A stretch of DNA of 64,000 nt, taken from contig JANBRJ010000092.1 of NCBI GenBank assembly GCA_027577595.1, forward strand, positions 1-64,000. Reading direction: 5' to 3'. Within the stretch, counting starts at the first letter, position 1. Every line of letters starts with the position of its first letter. This document shows positions 10,276 through 21,120 of the stretch, one piece after another. Position numbers and translations under genes: made by a program. Under the pieces are notes generated by a model. It was not told the DNA's origin, made no database searches, and saw only the letters and a list, made by a program, of their open reading frames with translations. The stretch is from Coemansia sp. RSA 487 (Eukaryota > Kickxellomycota > Kickxellomycetes > Kickxellales > Kickxellaceae).

Positions 10276-10959
10276 TCACATCCGCATAGCATGCTCAGCT
10301 GTAGCATGGGTCTCTGCAGGCTTTTCAGGAACAGGCTGTTGGCTAATAGCTCCGTCAGGTGCGTCCGGTAGAAGCTCTGGCATCTCGGGCTCTGCTTCGT
10401 TCAGATACGACGGAACATCGCTCTCCTCAAACTCCAGATCGTCGCCCAGTGCGTCAAGTTCAGCCTCCAGATCCTGCTCATCCAGATCCTCTGGAAGGTT
10501 ATAGCTGCGGCCCATTAGCTCCTGTACCTCGTTCGCCTGCTCGAGAAGTTCCGCCATCTCATCCTGCATGTCGTATATCTTGTCAATGTCAACGTTCTTG
10601 TACTGTTTCTTCATTGCCTTGTTTGCATCCTGCATGGCCTGCATCGTCGACATTGTATTCTTTATATTTTCGGTTGCAAACACCGCCGACTCCATGTTGA
10701 ACGACTGCTGCATTAGCTGGTCGCGCTGGCTCTCGTACATTTTCTTTTGCTGCAAAACACGAAGCGCCCGTTGCTTAACAGCGTTCTTTCCGGGGCCATC
10801 GCGCATCTTTTTCATCTGGTCGCGGTAGCGAGCAAGCTCTCCGTCAAGCTTTTTTATTTTGACCTCAACAGCACCTACCCGCGAATCGGTGGATGTAATT
10901 GCATCGTCTAGCGTAGGCTTGGGAGCCTTTGCTTTGCTCATTCCAAATATTCTGTTCAT
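10276..10959 (-). CDS. VPS60: ESCRT-III subunit VPS60/CHMP5
   Basis: 227 residues. It starts with MNRIFG, the conserved start of the CHMP5/Vps60 branch of Snf7-type proteins, followed by a basic coiled-coil half (residues ~20-125: KIKKLDGELARYRDQMKKMR, RALRVLQQKKMYESQRD). An acidic C-terminal tail (~145-200) contains LPEDLDEQDLEAELDALGDD, the segment that in the family binds Vta1/LIP5. The protein acts at endosomes in multivesicular-body formation and regulates Vps4. Length is typical (human CHMP5 219). No intron is seen. It is head to head with the CNOT11-like gene, 311 bp between the ATGs. Confidence 0.95.
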   Translation of the reverse strand: MNRIFGMSKAKAPKPTLDDAITSTDSRVGAVEVKIKKLDGELARYRDQMKKMRDGPGKNAVKQRALRVLQQKKMYESQRDQLMQQSFNMESAVFATENIKNTMSTMQAMQDANKAMKKQYKNVDIDKIYDMQDEMAELLEQANEVQELMGRSYNLPEDLDEQDLEAELDALGDDLEFEESDVPSYLNEAEPEMPELLPDAPDGAISQQPVPEKPAETHATAEHAMRM

Positions 10960-11270
10960 TTTGTTGGAAAGGAGTCCAATGTTGGTTTTTCTTGCTAGTC
11001 AATGTACAAATAGATGCAAATAATAAACAGTCAAATTAAATTATGAAGAAAAGAGCAAGTGAAAAGAACAGCATCTTTTTCTTGGCACTTCATATAAGTG
11101 TGAGCACGTGTCCAATCATGCATTCTTGGCAGCCCTTCCAATTTCAAATGCCAATTGCTCTTTTCTCCACAAATTTGCTTTATTTTTCTCTTTTTTATTT
11201 TGCATTCATGATTTTGTAATATACGGCGCTCTGCACTGCAATATCCAGCCAACACACGCACAAAAGACAA
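10960..11270. promoter_or_regulatory. Shared divergent promoter of VPS60 and the CNOT11-like gene
   Basis: 311 bp between the two opposed start codons. The sequence is AT-rich with pyrimidine tracts (around 11150-11210) and no clear TATA box placed for either gene. Confidence 0.4.
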
Positions 11271-12110
11271 ATGGACACCGATTCCAACAAATCTCTAGGG
11301 CTTGGAAAATTGTCTGCATTTGTTCCATTGATCTCGATGCCGCCACGACCGCTCCCATCAACCCTTTTAGCGAATTTCACTGTTAATGACGATGTACAAC
11401 TGGTAAGCACGGGTGCGTTGAAGGCACTTTGTATATTGGAAGACAACCTGAAAAAAGAGCTCGAGGACTATGCATTGGAGATGCTCACCGGGGCAGCAAC
11501 AGAGCCAGCTGAATCGCCAACAGAAACGCCATCGCCTGTAGATAACCCGCCGACACGCAGTAGTACAAATTCAAGCAATGCAATTTCACCACAGTCCACG
11601 GAGCGTATTATAAAAATTCTGAGAGAGCAGCCTAAGCTCCTTGACAAGTTGCCATTGGAGTCTTCCCAAGCGCTCCGTATGTATGCAACGAACTGCTGGG
11701 CTGTACTTGTGTCGATTATCGATATTCTGGGCGACTCCAGAAAAACAAACCGTATCATTCAAGATATTACCGTGCAACCAATGTCTGTGGTGCAGCACAA
11801 CTCGCTGGCCCAACTACTGTTTGACCACATGCCGGAGATAGTACCCGAAACGTTGTTCAAGTATTTAGACGCTGTGGAAGCCAGTTGTAGACTGCAACAA
11901 CAAGGAAGTATGCAACAAGTGCATAACGTCAGGTTAGCCGTGAAGGTTGTCGACAGTGCCCTGGATCTCAACAACTCATTTGTTGATGCCATGTTTATCG
12001 AGCTTAGCTCTTTCTGCTTATCGTATTCCTGGGTCAAGGATGCACTAGACCTCTACCGGCGGTTAATGACAACACAACAACAACAGCAGCAGCAGCAGCA
12101 AACCTTATAA
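11271..12110 (+). CDS. CNOT11-like subunit of the CCR4-NOT complex
   Basis: 279 residues. After a Ser/Thr/Pro-rich linker (residues ~80-110), the C-terminal half follows the order of the CNOT11 (DUF2363) domain: ILREQPKLLDKLPLESSQAL, a helix-rich middle, then VRLAVKVVDSALDLNN and MFIELSSFCLSYSWVKDALD, which parallels human CNOT11 [20 protein letters not shown]. CNOT11 binds the CNOT1 N-terminus with CNOT10 in mRNA deadenylation complexes. The N-terminal half of animal CNOT11 is not recognisable, so the protein is shorter than the human one (510). It ends in a nine-Gln run encoded by CAA/CAG. It is convergent with COQ8, with only 69 bp between the stops. Confidence 0.6.
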   Translation: MDTDSNKSLGLGKLSAFVPLISMPPRPLPSTLLANFTVNDDVQLVSTGALKALCILEDNLKKELEDYALEMLTGAATEPAESPTETPSPVDNPPTRSSTNSSNAISPQSTERIIKILREQPKLLDKLPLESSQALRMYATNCWAVLVSIIDILGDSRKTNRIIQDITVQPMSVVQHNSLAQLLFDHMPEIVPETLFKYLDAVEASCRLQQQGSMQQVHNVRLAVKVVDSALDLNNSFVDAMFIELSSFCLSYSWVKDALDLYRRLMTTQQQQQQQQQTL

Positions 12111-12179
12111 CCCTATTATATTTCATATCTTGCCCATGTATATAAGAAACTCCCCCTCCCCTGTGTATATCAATAGAAT

Positions 12180-14111
12180 CTAAAATTGCAGCTTACTATT
12201 GTCGCAAAATGTATACTTTGAAGTAATGTCCTTGAACATGTCATGGCAGGGCACACGCGCACGGAGCTTGATACAGAGCAGAAAAGCACCACTCAACTTG
12301 CGATGCAGGCTATATGTTTCCTCTGGAGGTGGCGTCAGACGATGGCGCAGCATAACGGGGATCGCGGAGCGTACATTCGAAGACACATCCTGGTTACCGA
12401 AATCGTATATGCCTTGTGCTCTAAACGGCTTTCCTATTTCTAAAACCGAGTCGACGTGTGCTTGGGTCATAACCTCTGCCTCCAACCCGGTGAGGAAACC
12501 TAGCTCCTTTGACCAGTGGCGGCATGCTTCGCGATCCCCATCTATTGCTGCTTTGAGGACCAGCAAATATCTGTCCAAGAACTGCTTCTCAAAGGATCTT
12601 GATGCGCCAAAGTCCAGCAGTGCTATTTTTCTCGTTTTGGCATTGTACAGGAAGTTCGCCCAGTTGGGGTCGGTTTGCATAAATTCAAACTCAAAGAGCT
12701 CTTGCAGACACAGCCGCATTATGTGAGTCCCAATGTAGTCGCGCACGGACTGATCGTACGCCATGGCATTTTTCATGTGCGTTCCTTGCATGTGTTCGGC
12801 AGTCAGAACCATCTTGTTCGACATATTTTCGACGAGTCGTGGCACAACAAACACCGGGTCGTTTGCCAGAAGGGTGCCAAACTTGGTCATGGCTTCAGCC
12901 TCGCGTCGGTAGTCGCATTCCCAGTGCAGTTCTTTGCGTGCAACGCGGATTGTGTTTTCCAAATACATTCCGCGCGGCAGCAAATTGCTCATTACCAGCA
13001 GCGACTGCAGGTTATCCAGATCGCTGTCTATAGAGCTGGCAACGCCTGGGTACTGCACCTTCACCGCCACTTTATAAAGACTGTGTTTATTTTGTTCTTC
13101 CGGACACAGCTCTGCGCTGTGCACTTGTCCAATTGACGCTGCTGCAAAGGGCGTTTCCTCAAAACTTGCAAATCCATCGCGCCACTTGTGCCCCAGATCG
13201 CGGCTTAAAACCCGTTCGATCTGCTTGAATGGCACGTAGTTGGCTGCATTCTGTACCTTTTGTAATATCTGCGATATCTCGGGTGACATGCTTTTAGAGT
13301 CCTGGATGCTGAGCATCTGTCCCAGTTTCAGCGCCGCACCACGCATTTTCGAAAGCTTTGCCGTTATCCGATCAATATTGCTCTTGGTCAAAAATACGGA
13401 AGACGCATTACCGTTAGGATCTGAAGGTGAAAGCCCGCTCCAGCGCTTAGTTGCCTCACCCAAAGCACCAAAACCTAGCCCAATTGCAAGTGAACCATAG
13501 TGGAAGAGACGACTGGTACGGTTGGAAGGCATGTTTGAGGCATGTAGCTCCTGGATCTGGTCACTGCTGACACCAGCTTCTGGATCGAACGCTGTGGAGG
13601 GCATATCTTCTTCTGGGGTGCTCTTTTGCTTTTGATTCAATTTGTCAGCATTAAAGGCGCTGTTTTTTACAGATTTAGCTCTCTGTGCACCCTTCCAAGA
13701 CAATCTATTCGGACGTCCTATACTCAGCGGATTGCTGTGCAGTGCAACTGGTGGATATGGTACGTGTATGTCCAAATGAGAAAGATCAGCAGTTGGTATC
13801 ACAACATTGGCAGTGTCATCTGTCTTCGATTCAGTTTGTTGATCTGCCGTCCTTATCGGCTCCAGCAGCCATTGCCGACCGAGTGGTCCAGGATGTAGCG
13901 CAATAGGAGTACTGTAACTGCTGTTGCTAACTACTTCGCTCTGTATACCGTTCTCTGAACCATGTTCGTTCGTATCCGCCTTTGGTATGCTGTTGCCAAG
14001 CAGACTCGATGTCTGTAGATGCTTTACAACGCCTACCAGTGTCTCACCAGCAGCCAAGTTGGCTATCTTCTTGGCTACTCCAAGAACGATAATGGCTTCG
14101 GCCAAGTTCAT
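12180..14111 (-). CDS. COQ8: Atypical kinase/ATPase COQ8 (ABC1/ADCK3 family)
   Basis: The frame extends upstream only with a TTG codon; the first ATG, at 14111, gives 643 residues. Family marks in order are ALKLGQMLSIQD (KxGQ, ~260), the Ala-rich nucleotide loop AAASIGQVH (~323), VAVKVQYPG with the lysine, ELHWECDYRREA, QTDPNWANFLY and LLDFGASRSF (DFG, ~500). COQ8 supports the mitochondrial coenzyme Q synthesis complex at the inner membrane matrix face. About 200 poorly conserved residues before the core include the opening MNLAEAIIVLGVAKKIANLA, typical of the ADCK3/4 N-terminus. It is head to head with the ankyrin gene across 279 bp. Confidence 0.93.
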   Translation of the reverse strand: MNLAEAIIVLGVAKKIANLAAGETLVGVVKHLQTSSLLGNSIPKADTNEHGSENGIQSEVVSNSSYSTPIALHPGPLGRQWLLEPIRTADQQTESKTDDTANVVIPTADLSHLDIHVPYPPVALHSNPLSIGRPNRLSWKGAQRAKSVKNSAFNADKLNQKQKSTPEEDMPSTAFDPEAGVSSDQIQELHASNMPSNRTSRLFHYGSLAIGLGFGALGEATKRWSGLSPSDPNGNASSVFLTKSNIDRITAKLSKMRGAALKLGQMLSIQDSKSMSPEISQILQKVQNAANYVPFKQIERVLSRDLGHKWRDGFASFEETPFAAASIGQVHSAELCPEEQNKHSLYKVAVKVQYPGVASSIDSDLDNLQSLLVMSNLLPRGMYLENTIRVARKELHWECDYRREAEAMTKFGTLLANDPVFVVPRLVENMSNKMVLTAEHMQGTHMKNAMAYDQSVRDYIGTHIMRLCLQELFEFEFMQTDPNWANFLYNAKTRKIALLDFGASRSFEKQFLDRYLLVLKAAIDGDREACRHWSKELGFLTGLEAEVMTQAHVDSVLEIGKPFRAQGIYDFGNQDVSSNVRSAIPVMLRHRLTPPPEETYSLHRKLSGAFLLCIKLRARVPCHDMFKDITSKYTFCDNSKLQF

Positions 14112-14390
14112 CCTAAAATGAAGTTTCGACAGATACAATTCAACAATAAGGACAAGGCGAAATTAGACACAAATTTGTGGAAACAGAAAAAAAGGTAGTC
14201 AACCCACCAGAGTGTTTACTTCTGAGATAATTCAAAAATGAGTGTAATCAGCGATTGACCCCCACAGCCATAATCTCAAACATACATGTGTCTTATTTTA
14301 TTTTTTTGCACAGCTCATTATTTATGTTCACGATCTTTCTTTTGCGTGATATGGTAGGCATAACAATATTCATTTTTATTTAAATTAGCG

Positions 14391-15230
14391 ATGTACGACG
14401 AGCGTGAGGAAAACTTCCGTGAAATGGCGGCATTGGGAAACGTAAAGGCGATGAAGGCGTATTTACATGCTGGTGTCAACATCGACGGACAGAACAAAAT
14501 GAACGGGCAGACAGCATTACATTGGGCTTGTGTACGTGGTAATTCGGCGGCAGTAGAACTTTTGGTTCGCGCCGGCGCAGATGCCACTATAACGAACAAC
14601 AAGGGCCAAACCCCGCTTGAAGTATGTAAGGAGGACAGCATCAAAGCTTTGCTTCCTAACCACAGGAAATGTAATGGCACTGACAACGGATCGACAACCA
14701 CCAGCGATATGAAGGACATGTCTAACAGCTTTGAGACGTCCTTTATGCCAAACTATATGGCAAATCCTGACCTTTCCAAGGCTTGGGGAATCCCAGAAGA
14801 CGCGCTGCTGCCAGCACAAGGCGAATCGGGTTATACTCAGCAACTCCAGTACGAGGCATCAATGAGCAAAGCCAATACCAGGTATAGACAAGGTGACAGT
14901 GGCAGTATGGCAACCCTAACACCAGTACCTGCTGCAGCTTCCGTCAATAAACTCCAGGAACAGGAGCTGCTTGTTTACAACAACAAGTACGGCGAGGACA
15001 ACCTGCTTGGCTCCGTCTTTGTTGACGCGAATAAGCAGACCATCGCAGAGCTAAAAACACAGCTTGTGCGGGAGATTGATGGGGTGTCGGAGGATGGAGA
15101 GTTTACTGTGGCGCGGTACAACGGCAAGCAGACAATTCCAATCGGTGCCAAACAGGAATCCTTTTTTGTAGAAAGGGTTTTCAGAAGCAATGATGAGGCT
15201 GTCATAGTTATGCGCAAAAATCAACAATAA
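14391..15230 (+). CDS. Ankyrin-repeat protein, ANKRD40-like
   Basis: 279 residues. Residues ~4-80 hold two to three ankyrin repeats, with GQTALHWACVRGNSAAVELL as the best one. A low-complexity middle follows. A separate C-terminal domain (~185-279) reads ELLVYNNKYGEDNLLGSVF, then TIAELKTQLVREIDGV and VARYNGKQTIPI. The combination of N-terminal ankyrins with a ubiquitin-like C-terminal fold is that of ANKRD40 proteins, whose function is poorly known. The start is the first in-frame ATG; TAG sits five bases upstream of it in another frame. No intron is seen. The name rests on architecture, not on close identity. Confidence 0.7.
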   Translation: MYDEREENFREMAALGNVKAMKAYLHAGVNIDGQNKMNGQTALHWACVRGNSAAVELLVRAGADATITNNKGQTPLEVCKEDSIKALLPNHRKCNGTDNGSTTTSDMKDMSNSFETSFMPNYMANPDLSKAWGIPEDALLPAQGESGYTQQLQYEASMSKANTRYRQGDSGSMATLTPVPAAASVNKLQEQELLVYNNKYGEDNLLGSVFVDANKQTIAELKTQLVREIDGVSEDGEFTVARYNGKQTIPIGAKQESFFVERVFRSNDEAVIVMRKNQQ

Positions 15231-18200
15231 ATAAATAAAAATGATACTTGGACCATGCTTTGTATTCGAGAGAGTAATTTATAATAGCATCATGCATTAT
15301 TGCGTAAAAATACAAGGATCTAGACCACAAACTCTTAAGATATTGGGCAAATTGACCTTGACCATTAAGGAGCTGAGCTCCCAAAAAAATGAACACTTTG
15401 CATAAAATGTGGGCATTTTCCATATTATGCGTCCTATTTGAATATATTCCGCGCATGGTAAGTAAAGTCGCCACAGCAACAACAGGCACATTTTTCCATA
15501 CCGCATTTCCAAGTTAAAAAAAGCACAGTTAGCATCCAGCATTTAGAACACCTGCATTGGTCGGAGCTGATCTTTCATCAGTGGTGAGAGGTCATCAACT
15601 TTGCATATTTTGAGTATTATGTATTTGGTGGCTGCCAAAAGTAAATCCTGCAAGCAGTTCTTGCTTCCTGCATATATGAAATTTCAGCCATAAGCTATGT
15701 TTTGCAAGGCGAGGAGGATGTCGGCGTATGGAGTACACAGCATGATCTTTGTTGTTTGTACCTCGGACAGCACTGAAATGCGAGTTTATTGGACGCCATT
15801 AAGAAGGCCAATCCCTGCTGTGTCCTGGAATGTCTGGAGTCTGCGTTCAGGGTACACAAAGAACACGACTGGCAGAATTCTGTTGGCTCGTAGGAGATCG
15901 GGCGTTGCCGAGACTACCAGCGGATGTCAGGTTCACACTGCGGATATGAAAAAGATTTGATACAATTCGTTTATTTGTACACAAGCCCATTCTACCTAGG
16001 AGAGAGGCGTTGTGCGCATAACAGGAGGCAAGGAAATTATAAGGGATGTTAGAGGTCGGTGGCATTTTAGTGACTGTGCTTGCAGATTCATTATTCAGAA
16101 TGTGGCCGACTAGTATATCGTTGCTCCGCAATATTACTTGCTGGTAGCTCCTACACCTACCAGAAGCATTAATTTTGTTACCATGCCTTGACCAAACATA
16201 AAATGCCTAGCGCTCTATTGACTGGCCGCATTCCTGGAGGCACTCGCGAGTCCTCCTCCTCATTCTGTTACAATATGAATAATGGTAACGGTGATATTTG
16301 GTCAGGAAAAGGGGATAGAGGGAACGATGGCGACAAAGGAATTGGAGCATCATTGGTGAACGGAAAAAGAAAATAATTACATGCCGCATTTTTCATTTGT
16401 ATGAAATTTTGGAGTAGGACAGGAGAGAATGCCTGCTAAGATATAAGTAAGGTGCGATACCAGAGATAAATTAGACCGTCCTCTTTCTCGTTTTATTTGA
16501 TTGTTTTTCTTCTTATTCTGAAAATACAGAGAACATCAAAATCAGTAGCTTTTTCTATGCTCAAATATCCTAAAGCGCACATCGTTTTTAAAGTCCAATA
16601 GCAAACTGATTAAAAGGTAAGGCCATCTTCTAATCATCTAATTTCTGCTAGCTGAGATTGTAAAATTTTCATTTTCAGTTGCCTTTTTACTGTGTTCTCC
16701 GCACAAAGTAATAAAATGCCCGACATCTGCTTTTTTTCCCTCCGCGTAATATTACCGGACCCTTGGAGTCAACCCCACTCATCAACTCCCCCACTCAAAG
16801 GCTGATACCCTTATTTAATTTGTTTACATTATATATGGATATTACTCTTTCTGGCTACCTTCCCTCTCTCTCACAGCCAAAACGATAATGTGTTCAAACT
16901 GGCGTAGCTGTGAGGGGATGATAGCTTTGCCTTCCAATCAACTTCTTTTTCGTTATGTCGTGCATATGACGCCTTCTTTCTCTACAGCATCTGTGCCCAT
17001 GCCATTCTACTTGCTGTCTCTCTTTCTCCCCCACACATATTTACACATATTCTCCCCTCTTCTCTCCATGACGTTCAAGCTTTGATACATTAGCAGCAAA
17101 CACAGCAATGTGTGTGCTTATAATGTACCTGTCAAAGCTAAAAGAAAGCTGCTTATTATTAATCCAACTTTATAAAATCCTCCGCAGCCTCCTCCATTCT
17201 CTTTCTCTCTCCACCTTGACAGTATCTCCACATATACCAGCAAGTCAGACTGCTTCTGCTGACTTTTCGTGGCAAAAATAAATAATAGTGAAAAGCAGAC
17301 ATCATTATATTTTGGTCTTCTAGCCCGTATTTAGCGCCAAGAAGGATTGGAGAGATTTCTTCTTTTTACTTTGCCCCTCCTCTTTCCCTTCTATTTTTCC
17401 TCCTGTACTTGGGCCTAAAACACTTGCGTTTCTGGTTTTTACTTTGCCAAGGAAACTAAAAAAAAGATTTTCTATATTCGACATATCCCCCTTTCCATTT
17501 TAGAAATCTAAACGCAACTTTACCTAATCAGGTCGCTTTTCCACGTACAAGTCTTTTCTTGGCGTTTTTATTTTTACACGCCACGTATTTGTGACAAATC
17601 GTACTTGTGGCATCGATTTTACTATTATTCTTATAAAGAACTACAGTAAAGGTAAGCTGCACAAACATGCCTTTATAAATAGCAACATTGGCCAGCATAG
17701 GCTAACGCAAATGCAAGGGCCCTCTGCTTTTTTAGAATGTAAACCACACAGTTTGGCATATGGCTTTTATGCTTGCGTTAAAAAGATGTGTGCTATTCTG
17801 CCGTATCACAAGTTTTCCTTTGTGAAGTTTCGCCAAAAAAGGCAACTTGCCTTTAAATGTGCCCATGCAACCCCCTTGCGTAGTTTGTCTTTTAGAGGCT
17901 ATATACTAGGCATTTGCCTAAAAGCTCCTTTTAGCATGTCTTGGCATAGCTGTACAATCCCCCTCTTTGTTTCCATGTTTTGCCCACAGGCAGCGAAGCT
18001 TATTACTCTGCATTTGGTGCACAAAGAGCGCTGCTGTCACGAGGAAGCGATAAACGCACCTGCGTTTCTCCTAGACTTCTCGGAATATCATGGCTAGCAG
18101 AAAATGATAGTCGGAAGACAGGTCTGATGATACGCATCAGGCATACTCGCGTGCCGCTTGTTCAGTGTCCTGTTTAGCTTCCTTGCGTTTCCCTTTCCGA

Positions 18201-19659
18201 TCAAAAAATGAATTTTTGTGTATGCTTGGGGGCAGAGCAGTGGTTGCTATTCCTATTTTCATTAGTCGCCTATTTTTGCGCTCGTTCCAACTATGGAGGC
18301 TGTTTATATCCGACATCCGTTTGTTCGAATTTAAGCGACCCCCTCCCCTCCTCTCCAAAAACATGTTCCACGCACTGAGGAGCAGAATAGAGGTAATGGG
18401 TTATGTACATTATTCCTCCTAGCTCTATCTTGGCCAGAACTTCCTACACTTCCTTATACATTGGATGTTTGCGAATGTCAGGGTTTGCAGACCGGAATCG
18501 CAAAAAGCCCTAAAGTCTCTTGCAAAGGTTTATTTTTCGTTTGTGAGAACGAACAGGAATTGCGTTTGTATGAACGAGCACGGTTTTATGGAAGAGGAAA
18601 AGTAGACCACTGGCAGTCCCATTTCCACAATTGGCCAGCGTGTGCGCTTATAAAAAGAAACTTTTTGTAAGCGCCCATGTTGGCATGAGAGGGGGGCGTG
18701 ACCGTCAGGCGTTCACGATACTCCCCCTTGCTAGCTTATTTCCATCTTCAAAGAAATCCCTATCTGCTTTAATCCCCATTTTGTTGGCCAATCTGCCCTT
18801 AGACTTTTAGCGTGTGTTGACCCTTTGCTGAATACAAAGATGCACATTTACATTGTAACGTGCTCTTTTTCATGGCTCTTTTTACGCGGTGTTTTGCAAA
18901 GCCAATTAAGAAACCAACGTCGGGTCAGGCAGAAACCCTGTATCACCCACCCCCTTTTTGTCTTGTCCCTTGCATACATGGACCTTCGCTAAAAATTCCT
19001 TCCTTACATTTTATTTCCGACTCTGCGCACCAAGTGCTCTCTGAAATTCCAATTTCCTATAAAGCACAGCCTCTTCGGAGTCTTTCTTTCGCTTCTTGTT
19101 TTCTCTTTCTTCTACCCTGCCTTGTATTCCTAACTTTTTTGCCTCCTCCTGCATTATCATCACCAACTTTATATTTTGCATCCCACCTGCATATATATCC
19201 CCATCTTGCATATATCCACACCATCACTATCATTTCTCTCTAATACATTTGTTGCCTGCTCAGCTGAGTGATCTGCGCACGCCTCATATTTTCACTTCTA
19301 CCTTTGTGTCTATAATTTCAAATCTAGCTTAGTCCACATCTGCACATATAATAGCAGAAGCTCATTCTATCAACTGCGCTACAGCTACTGGTTTAGCAAG
19401 CACATCCCATTTTCCCAAGTTGCGTTTGTGGCATTGTCATCTTCTTATCTGCATTATACTCCATCTAATTTGTGCACGCTAAAAACAGGACAAAAAAGTT
19501 AATATTAGTTTCAGTGTGTTTCTGGCACAACCTTTGTATACATAAATAGATTTCAAATTCTGCACACAAGGGCTAGCGAGTCTTACTGTCAGAATATTAA
19601 CTTATCGTATTCTTCATCCCAACAGAGGAACAGCTTGTCGTCATCTATACCCTTCAAAG
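15231..19659. promoter_or_regulatory. 4.4-kb gene desert, probable long leader/promoter of the C2H2 gene
   Basis: No acceptable gene in 4.4 kb. The first kilobase holds a decayed coding-like patch (listed separately). From about 16,400 on, the plus strand is pyrimidine-rich, with many CTTTTT/TCTCTC runs. By eye I count about a dozen CCCCT or AGGGG pentamers (near 16310, 16914, 17055, 17377, 17487, 17870, 17959, 18339, 18346, 18691, 18724, 18952). An acceptor-like CCCAACAG at about 19618-19625, 35 bases before the C2H2 ATG, suggests a large 5' UTR intron. A 168-codon frame at 17591-18097 has no domain and odd composition. Confidence 0.4.
15690..16050 (+). pseudogene. Decayed coding-like patch, family unknown
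   Basis: One plus-strand frame from 15690 reads like protein but is interrupted by stops. Recognisable-looking stretches are VLQGEEDVGVW and SLLDAIKKANPCCVLECLES, then RVHKEHDWQNSV. A different frame (15697-15960) is open for 87 codons, but its composition looks less natural. I do not recognise the family; it could be an old host gene or mobile remains. Confidence 0.22.
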
Positions 19660-21120
19660 ATGAACAACTCCGACATTATAGCCATCCCACCTTATCCGCC
19701 TTTGCCCCGAAACGTGTCTGGGGCATTTCCTTCGGTGGAGCAACGAGCATATTCGACAGCGCAGAAGAACGGCAGCAAGGGCCCGTCAATGCCTGCGGCG
19801 CCGACTTCTGAAGCACAAGACAGTGCTCTAGCAGAACAGAGACCACACTTTAGCCAGCAGTACTGTAATTCAGTTCGCCAGCACCCGTATGCTGCTGCGC
19901 CTTACGAGGCACAATATGCACGCTACTCTGGTCGTGTTCGCAGCAACAGTGGTCATGCGCCCATGGTGCCAAGCGAAATCGCTTCCGAGTTCCCAAGAGC
20001 AAACATTTCCAACGCAAGGTCCAGCATAGATTCCACTGCCAAGCCATTTATTGGTATGCGCTCCTCGGCCTCGTTCAATAGGGATACCATTCCGTTCCCA
20101 CAAAGCCTGCCGCGTCGTAACTCTGTGACTAGCCATGCCTCGTCTAGCGGCTCCAACGAAAGCTACAGAGTGCAGAACTACCGCCTGCACTCGTCGCCAA
20201 ACAACTCTTCTATGGAGCTGCCCACCGTGCCGACCGGCCTTATGCGCATGCGCCATGACTCGATTTCATCCAACGCATCTACATCGTCTATCTCAGGAAA
20301 GCACGGTGGCAGCCAGTGTGGCGAGCGCAAATATGTCTGCGACTGGCACGGCTGCACCCAAGCATTCGACCGTGTCGAGCATCTGAATAGGCATATGCGC
20401 CGCCACACGGGCGAGAAGCCATACTGCTGTCTTGTTGCGCGCTGCTCCAAGCTTTTCAGCCGCTTCGATAACATGATGCAGCACGTTGGCATCCACAATC
20501 TTGACGGAACCAAGACCGAGATTCCAAACATCAAGAACCTCAGTGTCCGCGGAAATGGTCGGGGCCGTGCGCGTCGCACCAGCTACCGCGGCGTTGGCGA
20601 CCCGCACGAGAAGTTCCGCCGCCATGTCGAAGGCGCTCTTGGCACAAAGCTTGCGGTTAGCTGCATACTTCCGACCGACAACCCTGACTTTTCCAACCTC
20701 ACTCTGCGCCCACTGCTTAACATAGACCCCGATTCGGCGGAGAACTCCACTGTGCCAGAGAGCCTTGACCGAGAAAAGCAAGAGCGGAAAAACAGCTTGC
20801 CAACATCAAGCTCATCTCTAGCCAAAGTCTCGCCTACCCTACAGCAGCAACTCCTTCAAAGCAAGCGTCTGCGTCATGACAGCGTTGTGGATGGAATGGA
20901 TACCCACATCGTCCCCTCACACTCGGCTGGAACCAGCTCCCACAGCTCTTCGGGCAGGGACTACTTCCAGTACCATGGTGTCCAGCAGCAATCAAAGGAC
21001 AAGCAGGCTTCGTCGCACTTGCTGAGTCACCGCAATAGCCTTGGCCTTGTTCCGTCAATGTCCCAGATGTCCAACCTTCGCGGCCAGCCTAACCACAACA
21101 ACAGCACCAACAACGCGTAA
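19660..21120 (+). CDS. C2H2 zinc-finger transcription factor (two fingers, Msn2/4-like spacing)
   Basis: 486 residues, mostly Ser/Asn/Gln-rich and disordered. Two adjacent C2H2 fingers lie at residues ~225-280: finger 1 YVCDWHGCTQAFDRVEHLNR ends in HMRRH, then the linker TGEKPY, and finger 2 contains KLFSRFDNMMQHVGIH. They are followed by a basic patch, RGNGRGRARRTSYRG. Paired terminal or near-terminal fingers with an SRxDN helix occur in fungal stress and developmental regulators, but here the fingers are central and no ortholog can be named. Several Ser/Pro sites lie in the tail. It is a nuclear DNA-binding protein by inference. The 4.4-kb gene-free upstream region suggests complex control. 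Confidence 0.85.
   Translation: MNNSDIIAIPPYPPLPRNVSGAFPSVEQRAYSTAQKNGSKGPSMPAAPTSEAQDSALAEQRPHFSQQYCNSVRQHPYAAAPYEAQYARYSGRVRSNSGHAPMVPSEIASEFPRANISNARSSIDSTAKPFIGMRSSASFNRDTIPFPQSLPRRNSVTSHASSSGSNESYRVQNYRLHSSPNNSSMELPTVPTGLMRMRHDSISSNASTSSISGKHGGSQCGERKYVCDWHGCTQAFDRVEHLNRHMRRHTGEKPYCCLVARCSKLFSRFDNMMQHVGIHNLDGTKTEIPNIKNLSVRGNGRGRARRTSYRGVGDPHEKFRRHVEGALGTKLAVSCILPTDNPDFSNLTLRPLLNIDPDSAENSTVPESLDREKQERKNSLPTSSSSLAKVSPTLQQQLLQSKRLRHDSVVDGMDTHIVPSHSAGTSSHSSSGRDYFQYHGVQQQSKDKQASSHLLSHRNSLGLVPSMSQMSNLRGQPNHNNSTNNA

Noticed and set aside
17591-18097. 168-codon frame in the gene desert
   Set aside because: Composition rich in Cys, His, Phe and Lys without family similarity, inside a pyrimidine-rich non-coding region.
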